Positions 54,601-62,965 of a stretch of 64,000 nt of DNA are shown piece by piece. The position numbers and the translations under genes are program-made. The stretch is from Flectobacillus major DSM 103. GTDB lineage: Bacteria > Bacteroidota > Bacteroidia > Cytophagales > Spirosomataceae. The stretch lies in assembly GCF_000427405.1 (NCBI RefSeq), contig NZ_ATXY01000005.1:124001-188000 (forward strand), in the 5' to 3' direction. Under the pieces are notes generated by a model. It was not told the DNA's origin, searched no databases, and saw only the letters and a list, made by a program, of their open reading frames with translations. Position 1 is the first letter of the stretch, and the number at the start of each line of letters is the position of its first letter.

Positions 54601-54739
54601 AAAAAATGGTATGGCTTGGGTAATTATTGGTGGCTTGACAAGCTCCATGTTTTTGACCCTACTTTTAGTGCCTTGTATGTATTATATCATCGAGTCGTTG
54701 AAGAATAAAGTGTTAGGCATTCGAGCTAAAAAAGCTTAG
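51641..54739 (+). CDS. RND efflux permease (HAE1/AcrB-like)
   Basis: 1032 residues, full length. Start ITEISIKRPLLITVIFVTLI; TM4 proton-relay pair in VVGILVDDSIVVLENIYRY near 410; the relay Lys in LLGLVAKNGILIVDFTN near 930. The periplasmic porter domain opens TTYRGASSDEIQNVITKPIEEAVSAIEGIDK. It resembles the efflux type common in Bacteroidota, and differs from the first permease enough that the two are not recent duplicates. It pumps small toxic molecules with the adaptor and duct. Last gene of the operon; terminator follows. Confidence 0.95.
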   Translation: MSITEISIKRPLLITVIFVTLILFGFVSYKQLNYNLLPKFEANVIIVQTTYRGASSDEIQNVITKPIEEAVSAIEGIDKIASSSSEGLSLITVQLKSGINTLDAQRDAERKINQIKSTLPDDADDPVVNRFNTDEIPVLRISASANMSEPELYDLIDQKIKPILSNVAGVGTVRLIGGNEREIQVNLDNDKLQAYNISSAQVNQMIANSNSSYPAGSVLSNSNRTSIRLDAKLVKVEELRNLIIRQNADGSRVLLRDLAVITDGQTETKTLNRNNGKAGIGIEIVKQADANAVNVSKSVKEKLKEIQANYASKKFSYDIAADQSIYTLASADAVMHDLFLAIIIVGAVMLFFLHSFRSSLFVLVAIPSAMIPTFILMYIFGFSLNLMTLMGLSLVVGILVDDSIVVLENIYRYLEMGRNKVDAALEGRQEIGFTAIAITLVDVVVFLPLSMSGGLIGNILREFSLVVVFSTLMSLFVSFTLTPLLASRWGKVEILSESTLWGKINLGFERFLDAVKEEYGKLLTWSLGHKRWVLIAIIVMFIGSVSLLATGFIGSSFAGSGDRGEFAIQLEMAPQTPLAQTNLLTKQVEQLLLQKPEVTKVFANVGTQTGAVGTGSSNSNISEISVTLVEKEHRTVSTDAFSTAIRDEINKIPGLKVVIRPVSLTGGSEAPIQIAIKGVDMAVIQDVANQIKAIVRKTPGTDYVEFSTKSLKTEIAIQLDRDKIANAGLSIPEVGGAIQLAFRGNDQSKFKQAGEEYPINISLEKSDKRSIENVRELTLRNSRNAIIKLKDVATVSEIVGQSVLERSDRMNSIKVTASSVGRPTGTIVADIQKQIAKIKIPDGVVIDYQGEAQRQKDAFGSLGLAMLLGILLVYLIMVALYESVVYPFVVLFSIPVALIGALLALALTMESLTIFAIVGLIMLLGLVAKNGILIVDFTNHLKEKGLSVKEALIEAGKERLRPILMTTIAMITGMLPIALASGSGAEVKNGMAWVIIGGLTSSMFLTLLLVPCMYYIIESLKNKVLGIRAKKA

Positions 54740-55221
54740 TTTTTATGTAATAACAAATAAAATCAAAACCCTGATAGTGTAAACTGTCGGGGTTTTGATT
54801 TTATATAGTGATTGAATAGACTAGTATATTTTATCAGTTTTAAGACTTCAATGGAGTACTATTAATATATACATAAAAAGCATCCTGTAGTGTCTGTAGT
54901 GGTATTTTTTGTATTTATGCTAAAAATGTATATCAAAAATGTAATTAAATATTTGAATTGGACAATTATAATTAAAATTTAAAAACTATTTTAAAAAGTG
55001 CTTGTTAGATAGATTTCTTGATTTTACATTTGCCCTATAGAACTAATAGATTAATTCAGTATGTGTCAAATAGACACGCTTTTAAAGGGTATTTCCTTAA
55101 TCTACTCTACACACGCTAATTCATGTAAAAATCGATAAAATAAGTAAGTCAATCAAACAGCACCTCATTTAGGTGTGGGTGAATACTGTTGTCTAAATTT
55201 TAACAAAATCAACTTAAAGTC
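54740..55221. other. intergenic leader of the third susCD locus
   Basis: 482 bases. After the efflux terminator the DNA is AT-rich with no gene. Small hairpins occur at 55063-55077 (GTGTC/GACAC) and 55156-55190 (AACAG-CACCT ... AGGTG ... CTGTT). The GTCGG hairpin of the other two susC leaders is absent, in line with the lack of a sigma/anti-sigma pair. Confidence 0.5.
54759..54802 (+). terminator. intrinsic terminator after efflux operon 2
   Basis: A 20-base arm (54759-54778, AAAATCAAAACCCTGATAGT) pairs with 54783-54802 with two G-U pairs across a GTAA loop; the 3' arm itself supplies the T-rich tail. Confidence 0.8.
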
Positions 55222-58200
55222 ATGAAAAAATATCGTGAATGGAAAAAACTTTTATCAAATCTGTATCAAACATTGGGTGTCATATTCGTTTTGGGTATCA
55301 CTTTTTCTCCTTCTTTAGCCCAAAAATCTACAAGTTCTAGCGAACAAGTTATAAAAGGAATTGTTAGAGATGAAAAAGGGGATGTACTACCTGGTGTTAA
55401 CATTGTTATTAAGGGTACACAGCAAGGGGTTTCAACAAACCAAAATGGTAAATATGCCATTACCATAAATACCAAAGAAGCATCATTGATATATTCGTTT
55501 GTAGGGTATTTTTCGCAGGAAGTAAAAATCAATAATCAGACTACCATCAATATTGCTCTTCAACCCGAGGCTAAGTCATTGAGTGAAGTATTAGTAATTG
55601 GTTATGGTACCCAAAAAGCAAGTGATATTACGGGTTCGGTGGTATCGTTCGATGCCAAGCATTTAGAAGAAAAACCTATTGCTAGAATAGAACAAGCCTT
55701 GATTGGACAAATGGCTGGGGTTCAGGTAAAACAGCAAACAGGCTTACCTGGTACAGGATTAAGTATTGTAGTACGTGGTACGGGCTCAATAAATGCAGGC
55801 TCAGAACCACTTTATGTGATAGATGGATTTCCGCTAGATATAGCAGGGCAAAGCTCAGATGGAAGTATAGGTACAAGCCCGCTTGCCAACCTTAGTGCCA
55901 ACGACATAGAAAGTATACAGGTATTAAAAGACGCTGCTGCGGGTGCAATTTATGGTTCAAGAGCAGCCAATGGTGTAGTATTGATTACAACTAAAAGAGG
56001 AAAAACAGGTAAGCTAAAAATTAATTTGAATGCTAATACTGGTGTAAGTAGTATTGCTAAAAAGTTAGATATTTTGAGTGCCGACGAATGGGTACAGGTT
56101 GCCACAGAAGTAGCTAATACCAACTGGGTGCGTTCGGGTACAGGTAGAACTGCCGACCAAACAAATGATCAACGTCGAGCAATTCTGGGCTTGAAGGCTG
56201 GTGAATACAATACCTCTTATATGCCCGACGAACGTTGGTCGCAAGAAGGGCATCCAGGTTTACAATATGTAGACTGGCAAGATGCTATTTATAGAAAAGC
56301 TGCTTTTCAAAACTACCAATTATCGGCAACAGGCGGAACAGACAATGTAAGTTATTTTTTCTCAGGAAATTACCTTAATCAACAATCAACTTTAGTAAAT
56401 ACTGATTATAAAAGCTACGGTATTCGTGCGAATATTGAAGCGAAAGCCAATAAAAAACTAAAATTTGGTATCAATTTAGCTCCAACCTATTCAGAAAATA
56501 ACACCCCACAAGGCGATGGTAAAGATAGTCCTATTATGAATATTGCCGCTATTTCGCCAGTAGTAGAAGCTGCCGCAGGTCTTAATACAGGTGCTGGTGA
56601 ATTTTTGACCTATACTTGGAGTAGTCCTCGTTTGGTAAGTCCTTATGCTATTTTGAATAACTCGATTGGATTAACCAAAAATACTCGACTTTTGAGTTCT
56701 ATTTATGCTGAATATTATATTTTGCCAAGCCTTTTCGCTAGAACTACAATCAACTACGATGATGTAAACCAACAAACCAAAAAGTATGTATCTGATTATG
56801 TGGCAGTTGGTGGTGCCGCCGAACGTATAACAAATCCAGGGAAAAATGCTAGTGGCTCGTATGGAGGGTATAGAAAACAAAATTTTGTTAATGAAAATAC
56901 CTTAAACTTTATCAAAACCTTCAACAAAGTACATAATATTGCGGCAGTGGCTGGGGTATCTTTCAACAGCGTTCATAGCGAATCTTTTAATATTAGTACG
57001 GCAGGAGGTTTTGCCAACAATATTGTCAATACCCTTAGCAATGCTATTCCTAATACTGCAGGTGTAACAGTAACAGGCTCGACCTCCGAGAATAACAATA
57101 CGCTTTTTTCTTATTATGGTAGGGTACAATACGATTATGAAGGCAAGTATTTATTAACGGGTAGTATTCGTCGTGATGCCTCATCCAAATTCGGGATCAA
57201 CAACCAGTGGGGAACATTCCCATCGGCTTCTGTAGGTTGGAGAATTTCGCAAGAACCTTTTTTGAAAAATATTAAAGCTATTAGCGACTTAAAATTACGT
57301 TTTAGCTGGGGCAAATCAGGAAATAATAATATAGGAAACTACAGTGCTATTCCTACTTTGGCAGGTACTTCGTACAACTTTGGTGGTAATACACCAGTAG
57401 TAGCCAATGGTCAAGTAGCAGCAGGGTTGGCCAATCCAAACCTAAAATGGGAAACATCAAATACGTATGATATAGGCTTTGATGTGGGATTGCTCAACAA
57501 TAGAATCAATGTATCCTTTGATGCTTATACCAAAAAAAGTACCGATTTGTTATTGAATTTACCTGTACTAGCAGCTAGTGGGTTCTCAACTAGCTTACAA
57601 AATATCGGTTCTGTCAAAAATCAGGGTATTGAGTTAGGGATTACGACAAGAAATATAGTAACCCCTGATTTTCAGTGGACTACCAATGCTAATATTGCTT
57701 TTAACCGCAATGAGGTAATCTCGCTGAATGCCGACGGTTCGCCTATTTATATTCCTTCGGCCTATAGCGGTAGCAATGCCCCGTATATTTTACAACCAGG
57801 CTTACCAATGTTTAGTTATTATGTTACTAAGTCGATCGGAATATTGACACAAGCTGATATTGATGACCCCAAGGTAGCTAAAATTAAAAACCAGACAGTT
57901 GGAGATACTAAGTATCTGGATGCCAACGGCGATGGGGTAATCAATGCCAACGACCGTATTGTCTATGGGCAGCCTAATCCAAAATACACTTGGGGTATTA
58001 CCAATACTTTCAAATACAAAAACTTTGATTTGGGTGTACAGGTGTATGGGCAAGTAGGAGGTTCGATACTGTCGTATTTTGGTCGTGCTGTTGATTTTAG
58101 TGGAAGTACTACTGCCAATATTTTGGGTATCTGGCGTGAAAGATGGACTCCAGAAAACCAGAACTATGATGCTCCTCGAGGCAAGCTAGCAAGTACTTAC

Positions 58201-58491
58201 ACTTTACCGCAGGTTACTTCCGATTGGGTATATTCTACCGATTTTATCCGTATTCAAAATATAACCTTGGGCTATAATTTAAGAGATTTAGCTAAAACAG
58301 GGGTGTTTTCTTCCGCTCGTGTGTATATAGCCTTACAAAACTGGTTTAGCCACGACAATTACCGAGGTGGTGTAAACCCCGAAGCCCAAAATACCAATGT
58401 AAGTGGCAATGGTAGCTATCCTATTCCTGGCGATTATGGTGCCATGCCACTCAGCAAAACTGCTTCTGTTGGTATTAATCTTACTTTTTAA
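55222..58491 (+). CDS. SusC/RagA TonB-dependent receptor, no STN domain
   Basis: 1089 residues. After a signal peptide (to about 34, PSLAQ) the protein goes directly to the regulatory beta-sandwich (IKGIVRDEKGDVLPGVNIVIKGTQQGV), then plug (LSEVLVIGYGTQKASDITGSVVS; LYVIDGFPLDI; YGSRAANGV) and barrel ending ASVGINLTF. A DANGDGVINANDR segment lies near 900. Unlike the other two SusC proteins here it lacks an STN domain, and no ECF sigma/FecR pair is nearby, so this locus is regulated in another way. It imports oligosaccharides with the SusD encoded 24 bases downstream. Confidence 0.95.
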   Translation: MKKYREWKKLLSNLYQTLGVIFVLGITFSPSLAQKSTSSSEQVIKGIVRDEKGDVLPGVNIVIKGTQQGVSTNQNGKYAITINTKEASLIYSFVGYFSQEVKINNQTTINIALQPEAKSLSEVLVIGYGTQKASDITGSVVSFDAKHLEEKPIARIEQALIGQMAGVQVKQQTGLPGTGLSIVVRGTGSINAGSEPLYVIDGFPLDIAGQSSDGSIGTSPLANLSANDIESIQVLKDAAAGAIYGSRAANGVVLITTKRGKTGKLKINLNANTGVSSIAKKLDILSADEWVQVATEVANTNWVRSGTGRTADQTNDQRRAILGLKAGEYNTSYMPDERWSQEGHPGLQYVDWQDAIYRKAAFQNYQLSATGGTDNVSYFFSGNYLNQQSTLVNTDYKSYGIRANIEAKANKKLKFGINLAPTYSENNTPQGDGKDSPIMNIAAISPVVEAAAGLNTGAGEFLTYTWSSPRLVSPYAILNNSIGLTKNTRLLSSIYAEYYILPSLFARTTINYDDVNQQTKKYVSDYVAVGGAAERITNPGKNASGSYGGYRKQNFVNENTLNFIKTFNKVHNIAAVAGVSFNSVHSESFNISTAGGFANNIVNTLSNAIPNTAGVTVTGSTSENNNTLFSYYGRVQYDYEGKYLLTGSIRRDASSKFGINNQWGTFPSASVGWRISQEPFLKNIKAISDLKLRFSWGKSGNNNIGNYSAIPTLAGTSYNFGGNTPVVANGQVAAGLANPNLKWETSNTYDIGFDVGLLNNRINVSFDAYTKKSTDLLLNLPVLAASGFSTSLQNIGSVKNQGIELGITTRNIVTPDFQWTTNANIAFNRNEVISLNADGSPIYIPSAYSGSNAPYILQPGLPMFSYYVTKSIGILTQADIDDPKVAKIKNQTVGDTKYLDANGDGVINANDRIVYGQPNPKYTWGITNTFKYKNFDLGVQVYGQVGGSILSYFGRAVDFSGSTTANILGIWRERWTPENQNYDAPRGKLASTYTLPQVTSDWVYSTDFIRIQNITLGYNLRDLAKTGVFSSARVYIALQNWFSHDNYRGGVNPEAQNTNVSGNGSYPIPGDYGAMPLSKTASVGINLTF

Positions 58492-58515
58492 TTAACGATT
58501 TTATATTTTATAGGC

Positions 58516-60000
58516 ATGAAAAAATTAGTTTATATTACATTACTTTCGGCTCTCTTCGGACTTACATCCTGCGATGACCAACTAGATCAGAAACCTGTAT
58601 CTAGTACAACAGCAGAAAGCTTTTATACCAATACCAACGATTTTACACAAGCTATAAATGGCGTTTATAGTAAATTAACATCTTATCCTAGTCAGGTTCT
58701 TTGGCTAGGTGAAATGCGAAGCGATAACCTCAATGTATTGCACGACGGTAATAGAGACTGGCAAGGTATTAATGACTTTTCGCCTAATATTACTACAACG
58801 GGCTTTATATCAAGTGCTTGGAATGATAATTTTAACGGAATTTTTAATGCTAATTCTGTGCTACAGGCTCTAGAAACTAAAGGGTCGATAATTACAGATG
58901 CAACACCTAAAACCCGATTTACGGCCGAAACACGTTTTCTAAGGGCTTTTTATTATTTTCAATTAGTTCGTACTTTTGGCAAAGTACCTTTGATAGAAAA
59001 ACCCTTAACGGCTGTCGAAGTCGAATCTGTTCCTCGTAGCAATGTAAGCGATATTTATAAACTTATTATTGCCGACTTGGAGTTTGCCTCTCAAAACCTG
59101 CCTTTGTCTTATACAGGAGCCAATATTGGGCGTGCAACAAGCAATGCCGCCAAAGGATTGTTGGGCTTGGTATATTTAACTCGCTCTGGGCCAACGTATA
59201 ATATAGAGGGTGCTGGCTTGGCTAGTAATGAATACGACAAAGCTCTTGCTCTTTTCAATGAAGTGATTGCAAGTAATCAATACCAATTATTACCTAGTTA
59301 TCCTTCTGTTTTTGCCTACGATAACGAAAACAATAAGGAGGTGATTTTTGATGTACAATTTATGAGCTCTTCAAACGGTGCAGGGTTTCCTAGCCACCTA
59401 GTACCAGTTGCTTTTTGGACAGGACAGGGTATTTCTAACGCTTATGGCAATGGGTATGGTGCAAGCAATTTCAATGTTTCAAAAGAACTCAGAGCCTCGT
59501 ACCTAACCACTAGTGCTTCAGATATAAGAAATACATTTAATATTCAATTGTCATATTCACAGCCTTTTATTAAAAAATACATTGATCTTGCCAAAAGGGG
59601 TACTAACGGACGAGATTGGTCTATCAATTTTATTGTATTGCGGTACGCCGATATTCTTTTATTAAAGGCCGAAGCTATTTTGAAAGGAGCAAAAGGAACT
59701 CAAACCGAAGTAGATGCCCTAGTTAATCAGGTAAGAAATCGGGCTGGTTTACCTAGTATTGCCAATGTAAGCTTTGATGCCCTTCTGGAGGAAAGAAGAA
59801 AAGAGTTTTTGGGTGAAGGTATCCGATGGAACGACCTTGTTCGTTCGGGCAATGCTATAACTAAAATGAATGCTTGGATAAAGAATGACGGAATCCTAAC
59901 CATTAATCCTATTATCCCTGAATTTTTGATTTATCCTGTACCAGCTACCGAAATTGGTACAAAGGTAGGTTTATATCAGCAAAATCCAGGCTATAATTAA
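58516..60000 (+). CDS. SusD/RagB-family glycan-binding lipoprotein
   Basis: 494 residues. Lipobox GLTSC followed by DDQ (acidic surface-export signal). Landmarks are SFYTNTNDFTQAINGVYSKL near 35, RFLRAFYYFQLVRTFGKVPLIEKP near 138, VLRYADILLLKAEAILKG near 372, EERRKEFLGEGIRWNDLVRSG near 425 and a final QQNPGYN. It partners the SusC barrel upstream. The following GH106-like enzyme and sulfatase suggest that this pair handles a rhamnose-bearing, possibly sulfated, glycan. Confidence 0.93.
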   Translation: MKKLVYITLLSALFGLTSCDDQLDQKPVSSTTAESFYTNTNDFTQAINGVYSKLTSYPSQVLWLGEMRSDNLNVLHDGNRDWQGINDFSPNITTTGFISSAWNDNFNGIFNANSVLQALETKGSIITDATPKTRFTAETRFLRAFYYFQLVRTFGKVPLIEKPLTAVEVESVPRSNVSDIYKLIIADLEFASQNLPLSYTGANIGRATSNAAKGLLGLVYLTRSGPTYNIEGAGLASNEYDKALALFNEVIASNQYQLLPSYPSVFAYDNENNKEVIFDVQFMSSSNGAGFPSHLVPVAFWTGQGISNAYGNGYGASNFNVSKELRASYLTTSASDIRNTFNIQLSYSQPFIKKYIDLAKRGTNGRDWSINFIVLRYADILLLKAEAILKGAKGTQTEVDALVNQVRNRAGLPSIANVSFDALLEERRKEFLGEGIRWNDLVRSGNAITKMNAWIKNDGILTINPIIPEFLIYPVPATEIGTKVGLYQQNPGYN

Positions 60001-60021
60001 AACTCACATACATCTTGTAAT

Positions 60022-60060
60022 ACATACGTAGCGATTAAGTTTGCTGCGTATGTTTTGTTT
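60022..60060 (+). terminator. hairpin between susD and the rhamnosidase gene
   Basis: ACATACGTAGC (60022-60032) pairs with GCTGCGTATGT (60043-60053), one G-U, followed by TTTGTTT. A partial stop here would give less enzyme than transporter message. Confidence 0.65.
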
Positions 60061-60122
60061 TATAGAAGAAAATAAGAATACGTATTTTATCGGGGCTTTT
60101 TGTATTTATGGCCTATTCAATA

Positions 60123-62843
60123 ATGAAGAATTTAGTAAAATTAATAGTATATCTTTGTGTTTATCTAATGGTTGTTTATTCCAAAGCACAAACGGGTATT
60201 ACTTCTTGGCCAACTATTACCCAAGAAGCAAAACCTTGGACTCGCTGGTGGTGGATGGGCAATGCAGTAGATGAACCAAACCTTCGTTGGAGCCTTTCCG
60301 AATATGCTAAAGTGGGCTTGGGAGGTGTCGAAATTACACCTATTTATGGAGCAAAAGGCTACGAAAATCAATATATTGATTTTTTGTCGGAAAAATGGCT
60401 TGAAAAAGTAGATTTTACCACTCAGACAGCCCAGCAGTTTGGCATGGGTGTTGACCTCAATTTAGGAACTGGTTGGCCCTTTGGTGGCCCACAAATAACG
60501 CCACAAAATGCTTCTTCCAAGCTTTTTTTACAGCAATATCAATTAAAAGAAGGAGCATATTTACAAGACAAAATAACGGTATTACAACTGTCTAAACAAA
60601 AATACGAGACATCGTTACAGGCCCTAACAGCCTATTCAAAAGATGGTATGATCCAAATTATTACCGACCAAGTAAATGCCGAAGGAAAGTTGCAGTGGCA
60701 AGCTCCCAAAGGTGATTGGACATTATATGCTCTATTTTTAGGAAAAACTGGGCAGAAAGTAAAACGAGCTGCCCCCGCAGGTGAAGGCTGGGTTATGGAT
60801 CACTTTTCAGGAATAGCCTTAAAACAGTATTTAAATCGCTTTAATGATGCTTTTGGTCAAAAATTACCTGCTATTCGAGCTTTTTTCAACGATAGCTATG
60901 AGGTGTACGATGCCAACTTTACACCTGATTTTATAGCCGAATTTCAACAACGTCGTGGGTATGATTTACGTTATTATCTCAGAGAAGTATTCTCGGAGGA
61001 AAATGATGAAAAAACTGCTCGAATAAAAGCTGATTTCCGAGCTACACTGTCAGATTTGCTCCTCGAAAAGTTTATGAAACCATGGGTTCGATGGGCACAT
61101 CAGCACCAAAAGATTATTAAAAACCAAGCTCATGGCTCGCCTGCCAATATTTTGGACTTATACGCTCAGGCCGATATTCCCGAATGTGAAACTTTTGGGT
61201 CGAGTTATTTTGCTATTACTGGCTTGAGAAGAGATACCGCCGATATTCGGAAGGTACACCCCGAACCTTTGATGCCCAAATTTGCTACTTCAGCGGCACA
61301 TGTAAGTGGTAAAAAATGGGTTTCTTCGGAGGCTTTTACTTGGCTGACAGAACATTTTAAAACTTCGCTTGCACAATGTAAACCCGAAGCCGAGCAGCTT
61401 TTTTTGGCAGGAGCGAATCATATTTTCTTTCATGGTACAACCTATTCTCCCCAAAATATTCTTTGGCCTGGTTGGATGTTTTATGCAGGTGTTAATTTTT
61501 CGCCCAATAATACTTTTTGGCCGCACCTTTCAGGTTTAACTCATTACATTGCTCGCTGTCAGGCAATCTTGCAGGACGGCCAACCCGACAACGAACTATT
61601 GGTATATTGGCCTATTCATGATATTTGGCACAAAAAAAGTGATTTATTACAACAAATTAGGGTGCATGAAGTAAACGACTGGCTCTATCCAGAGGCCTTT
61701 TATCGTGTAGTTTCTCTTTTGCATAAACAAGGATATGCTACTGATTTTATATCTGATAAGTTATTACAAAATGCAGTTGTCAAAAATGGGCAAATAATTA
61801 CCTCTAATTTTGGCAATACCTATAAGGCTATTGTTGTGCCTAGTACCCAAAAAATGCCTATCGAAACATTCATGCAGTTAATTGACTTGGCCAATCGGGG
61901 GGCTACTGTTATTTTTGAGGACTTACCACAAAGTGTTCCGGGTTTTGGGCATTGGTTAGAAAGAGAAAATCAATTAAAAAATCTTGACAAAGGACAAATA
62001 ACCATTACTAAACAAATTGTAGAAGTACTTACTAGAAAACGTATTGAGGCCGAAACACTTGTTGAAACGGGCTTACAGTTTATTCGGCGACGAAATAAAA
62101 AGGGAGTCGTGTATTATTTGGTCAATCATACCAGTAATACAATAGAAGGTAATATTCCACTCAATAGCTGTAGCGTATTGGTAAGTATTTTAGACCCACA
62201 AACGGGAAATATAGGTAAAGCGAAATCGTATTTTAGTCAAAACAAAACCTTTGTTAAACTCAAATTACGTTCAGGAGAAAGCCTTTTTTTACAAACATAT
62301 TCCAAAAATCAGCCAATACCTGCATGGAGTTATGATGAAGAACAAAAGCCCATCCAAATACAAGGAAAATGGACTATTGATTTTAGAGAGGGAGGGCCTA
62401 TTTTGCCACAAAAAATTCAGATAGACACGCTCAAATTATGGACAGACTTGTCGGATGAAGCTATGCAAAACTATTCGGGTGCTGGTGGATATTCCATATA
62501 TTTTGAACTTAACAAAACGGCTAAAGATTATTATTTAGATTTAGGGAAATTAGCTGAAAGTGCAGAAGTGTTTGTCAATAAAAAATCCGCTGGAATAGTT
62601 TGGAGTGTGCCAAGTCGTTTAAAAATAGGATATTTGCTGAAAAATGGACGAAATTTTCTTCAGATAGAAGTACGTAATTTGATGGCCAATCGGATAAGAT
62701 ATATGGACAAAAACAAAGAAATTTGGCGAAATTACCACGAAATCAACTTTGTAAATGCCCATTATCAACCTTTCGATGCTAGTAACTGGCGTATAATGGA
62801 TGCTGGTTTGGCGGGTCCTGTAACCTTGATTCCTTGTAAGTGA
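60123..62843 (+). CDS. GH106-like alpha-L-rhamnosidase
   Basis: 906 residues from the Met opening the signal peptide (KNLVKLIVYLCVYLMVVYSKAQ); a Met five codons earlier is also possible. Features of the GH106 family are PWTRWWWMGNAVDEPN near 40, GGVEITPIYGAKGYE near 68, DLNLGTGWPFGGP near 108, FFNDSYEV near 255, and CETFGSSYF and SSEAFTW near 365-410 with candidate catalytic Glu residues. A C-terminal jelly-roll (ELNKTAKDYYLDLGKLAESAEVFVNKKSAG) completes it. It would remove L-rhamnose from pectin-type or algal glycans. It lies between a susCD pair and a sulfatase gene. Confidence 0.82.
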   Translation: MKNLVKLIVYLCVYLMVVYSKAQTGITSWPTITQEAKPWTRWWWMGNAVDEPNLRWSLSEYAKVGLGGVEITPIYGAKGYENQYIDFLSEKWLEKVDFTTQTAQQFGMGVDLNLGTGWPFGGPQITPQNASSKLFLQQYQLKEGAYLQDKITVLQLSKQKYETSLQALTAYSKDGMIQIITDQVNAEGKLQWQAPKGDWTLYALFLGKTGQKVKRAAPAGEGWVMDHFSGIALKQYLNRFNDAFGQKLPAIRAFFNDSYEVYDANFTPDFIAEFQQRRGYDLRYYLREVFSEENDEKTARIKADFRATLSDLLLEKFMKPWVRWAHQHQKIIKNQAHGSPANILDLYAQADIPECETFGSSYFAITGLRRDTADIRKVHPEPLMPKFATSAAHVSGKKWVSSEAFTWLTEHFKTSLAQCKPEAEQLFLAGANHIFFHGTTYSPQNILWPGWMFYAGVNFSPNNTFWPHLSGLTHYIARCQAILQDGQPDNELLVYWPIHDIWHKKSDLLQQIRVHEVNDWLYPEAFYRVVSLLHKQGYATDFISDKLLQNAVVKNGQIITSNFGNTYKAIVVPSTQKMPIETFMQLIDLANRGATVIFEDLPQSVPGFGHWLERENQLKNLDKGQITITKQIVEVLTRKRIEAETLVETGLQFIRRRNKKGVVYYLVNHTSNTIEGNIPLNSCSVLVSILDPQTGNIGKAKSYFSQNKTFVKLKLRSGESLFLQTYSKNQPIPAWSYDEEQKPIQIQGKWTIDFREGGPILPQKIQIDTLKLWTDLSDEAMQNYSGAGGYSIYFELNKTAKDYYLDLGKLAESAEVFVNKKSAGIVWSVPSRLKIGYLLKNGRNFLQIEVRNLMANRIRYMDKNKEIWRNYHEINFVNAHYQPFDASNWRIMDAGLAGPVTLIPCK

Positions 62844-62965
62844 TTTTGCAAAACAGTGTTAATATATTGTATTGCTACTTATTCAATTTGTAATTAGCCA
62901 AGAGTATTCGATTTTAGCGAATACAAAATAGTAAGATAAATACATGCTAAAACATATAATATCGT

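Noticed and set aside
19135-54739. Idea that the two RND operons are a recent duplication
   Set aside because: Adaptor anchoring (lipobox versus membrane helix) and permease sequences differ clearly, so they are distinct systems.
60041-60274. 77-codon frame between susD and the rhamnosidase gene
   Set aside because: It overlaps the terminator hairpin at 60022-60060 and the start of the GH106-like gene in another frame.
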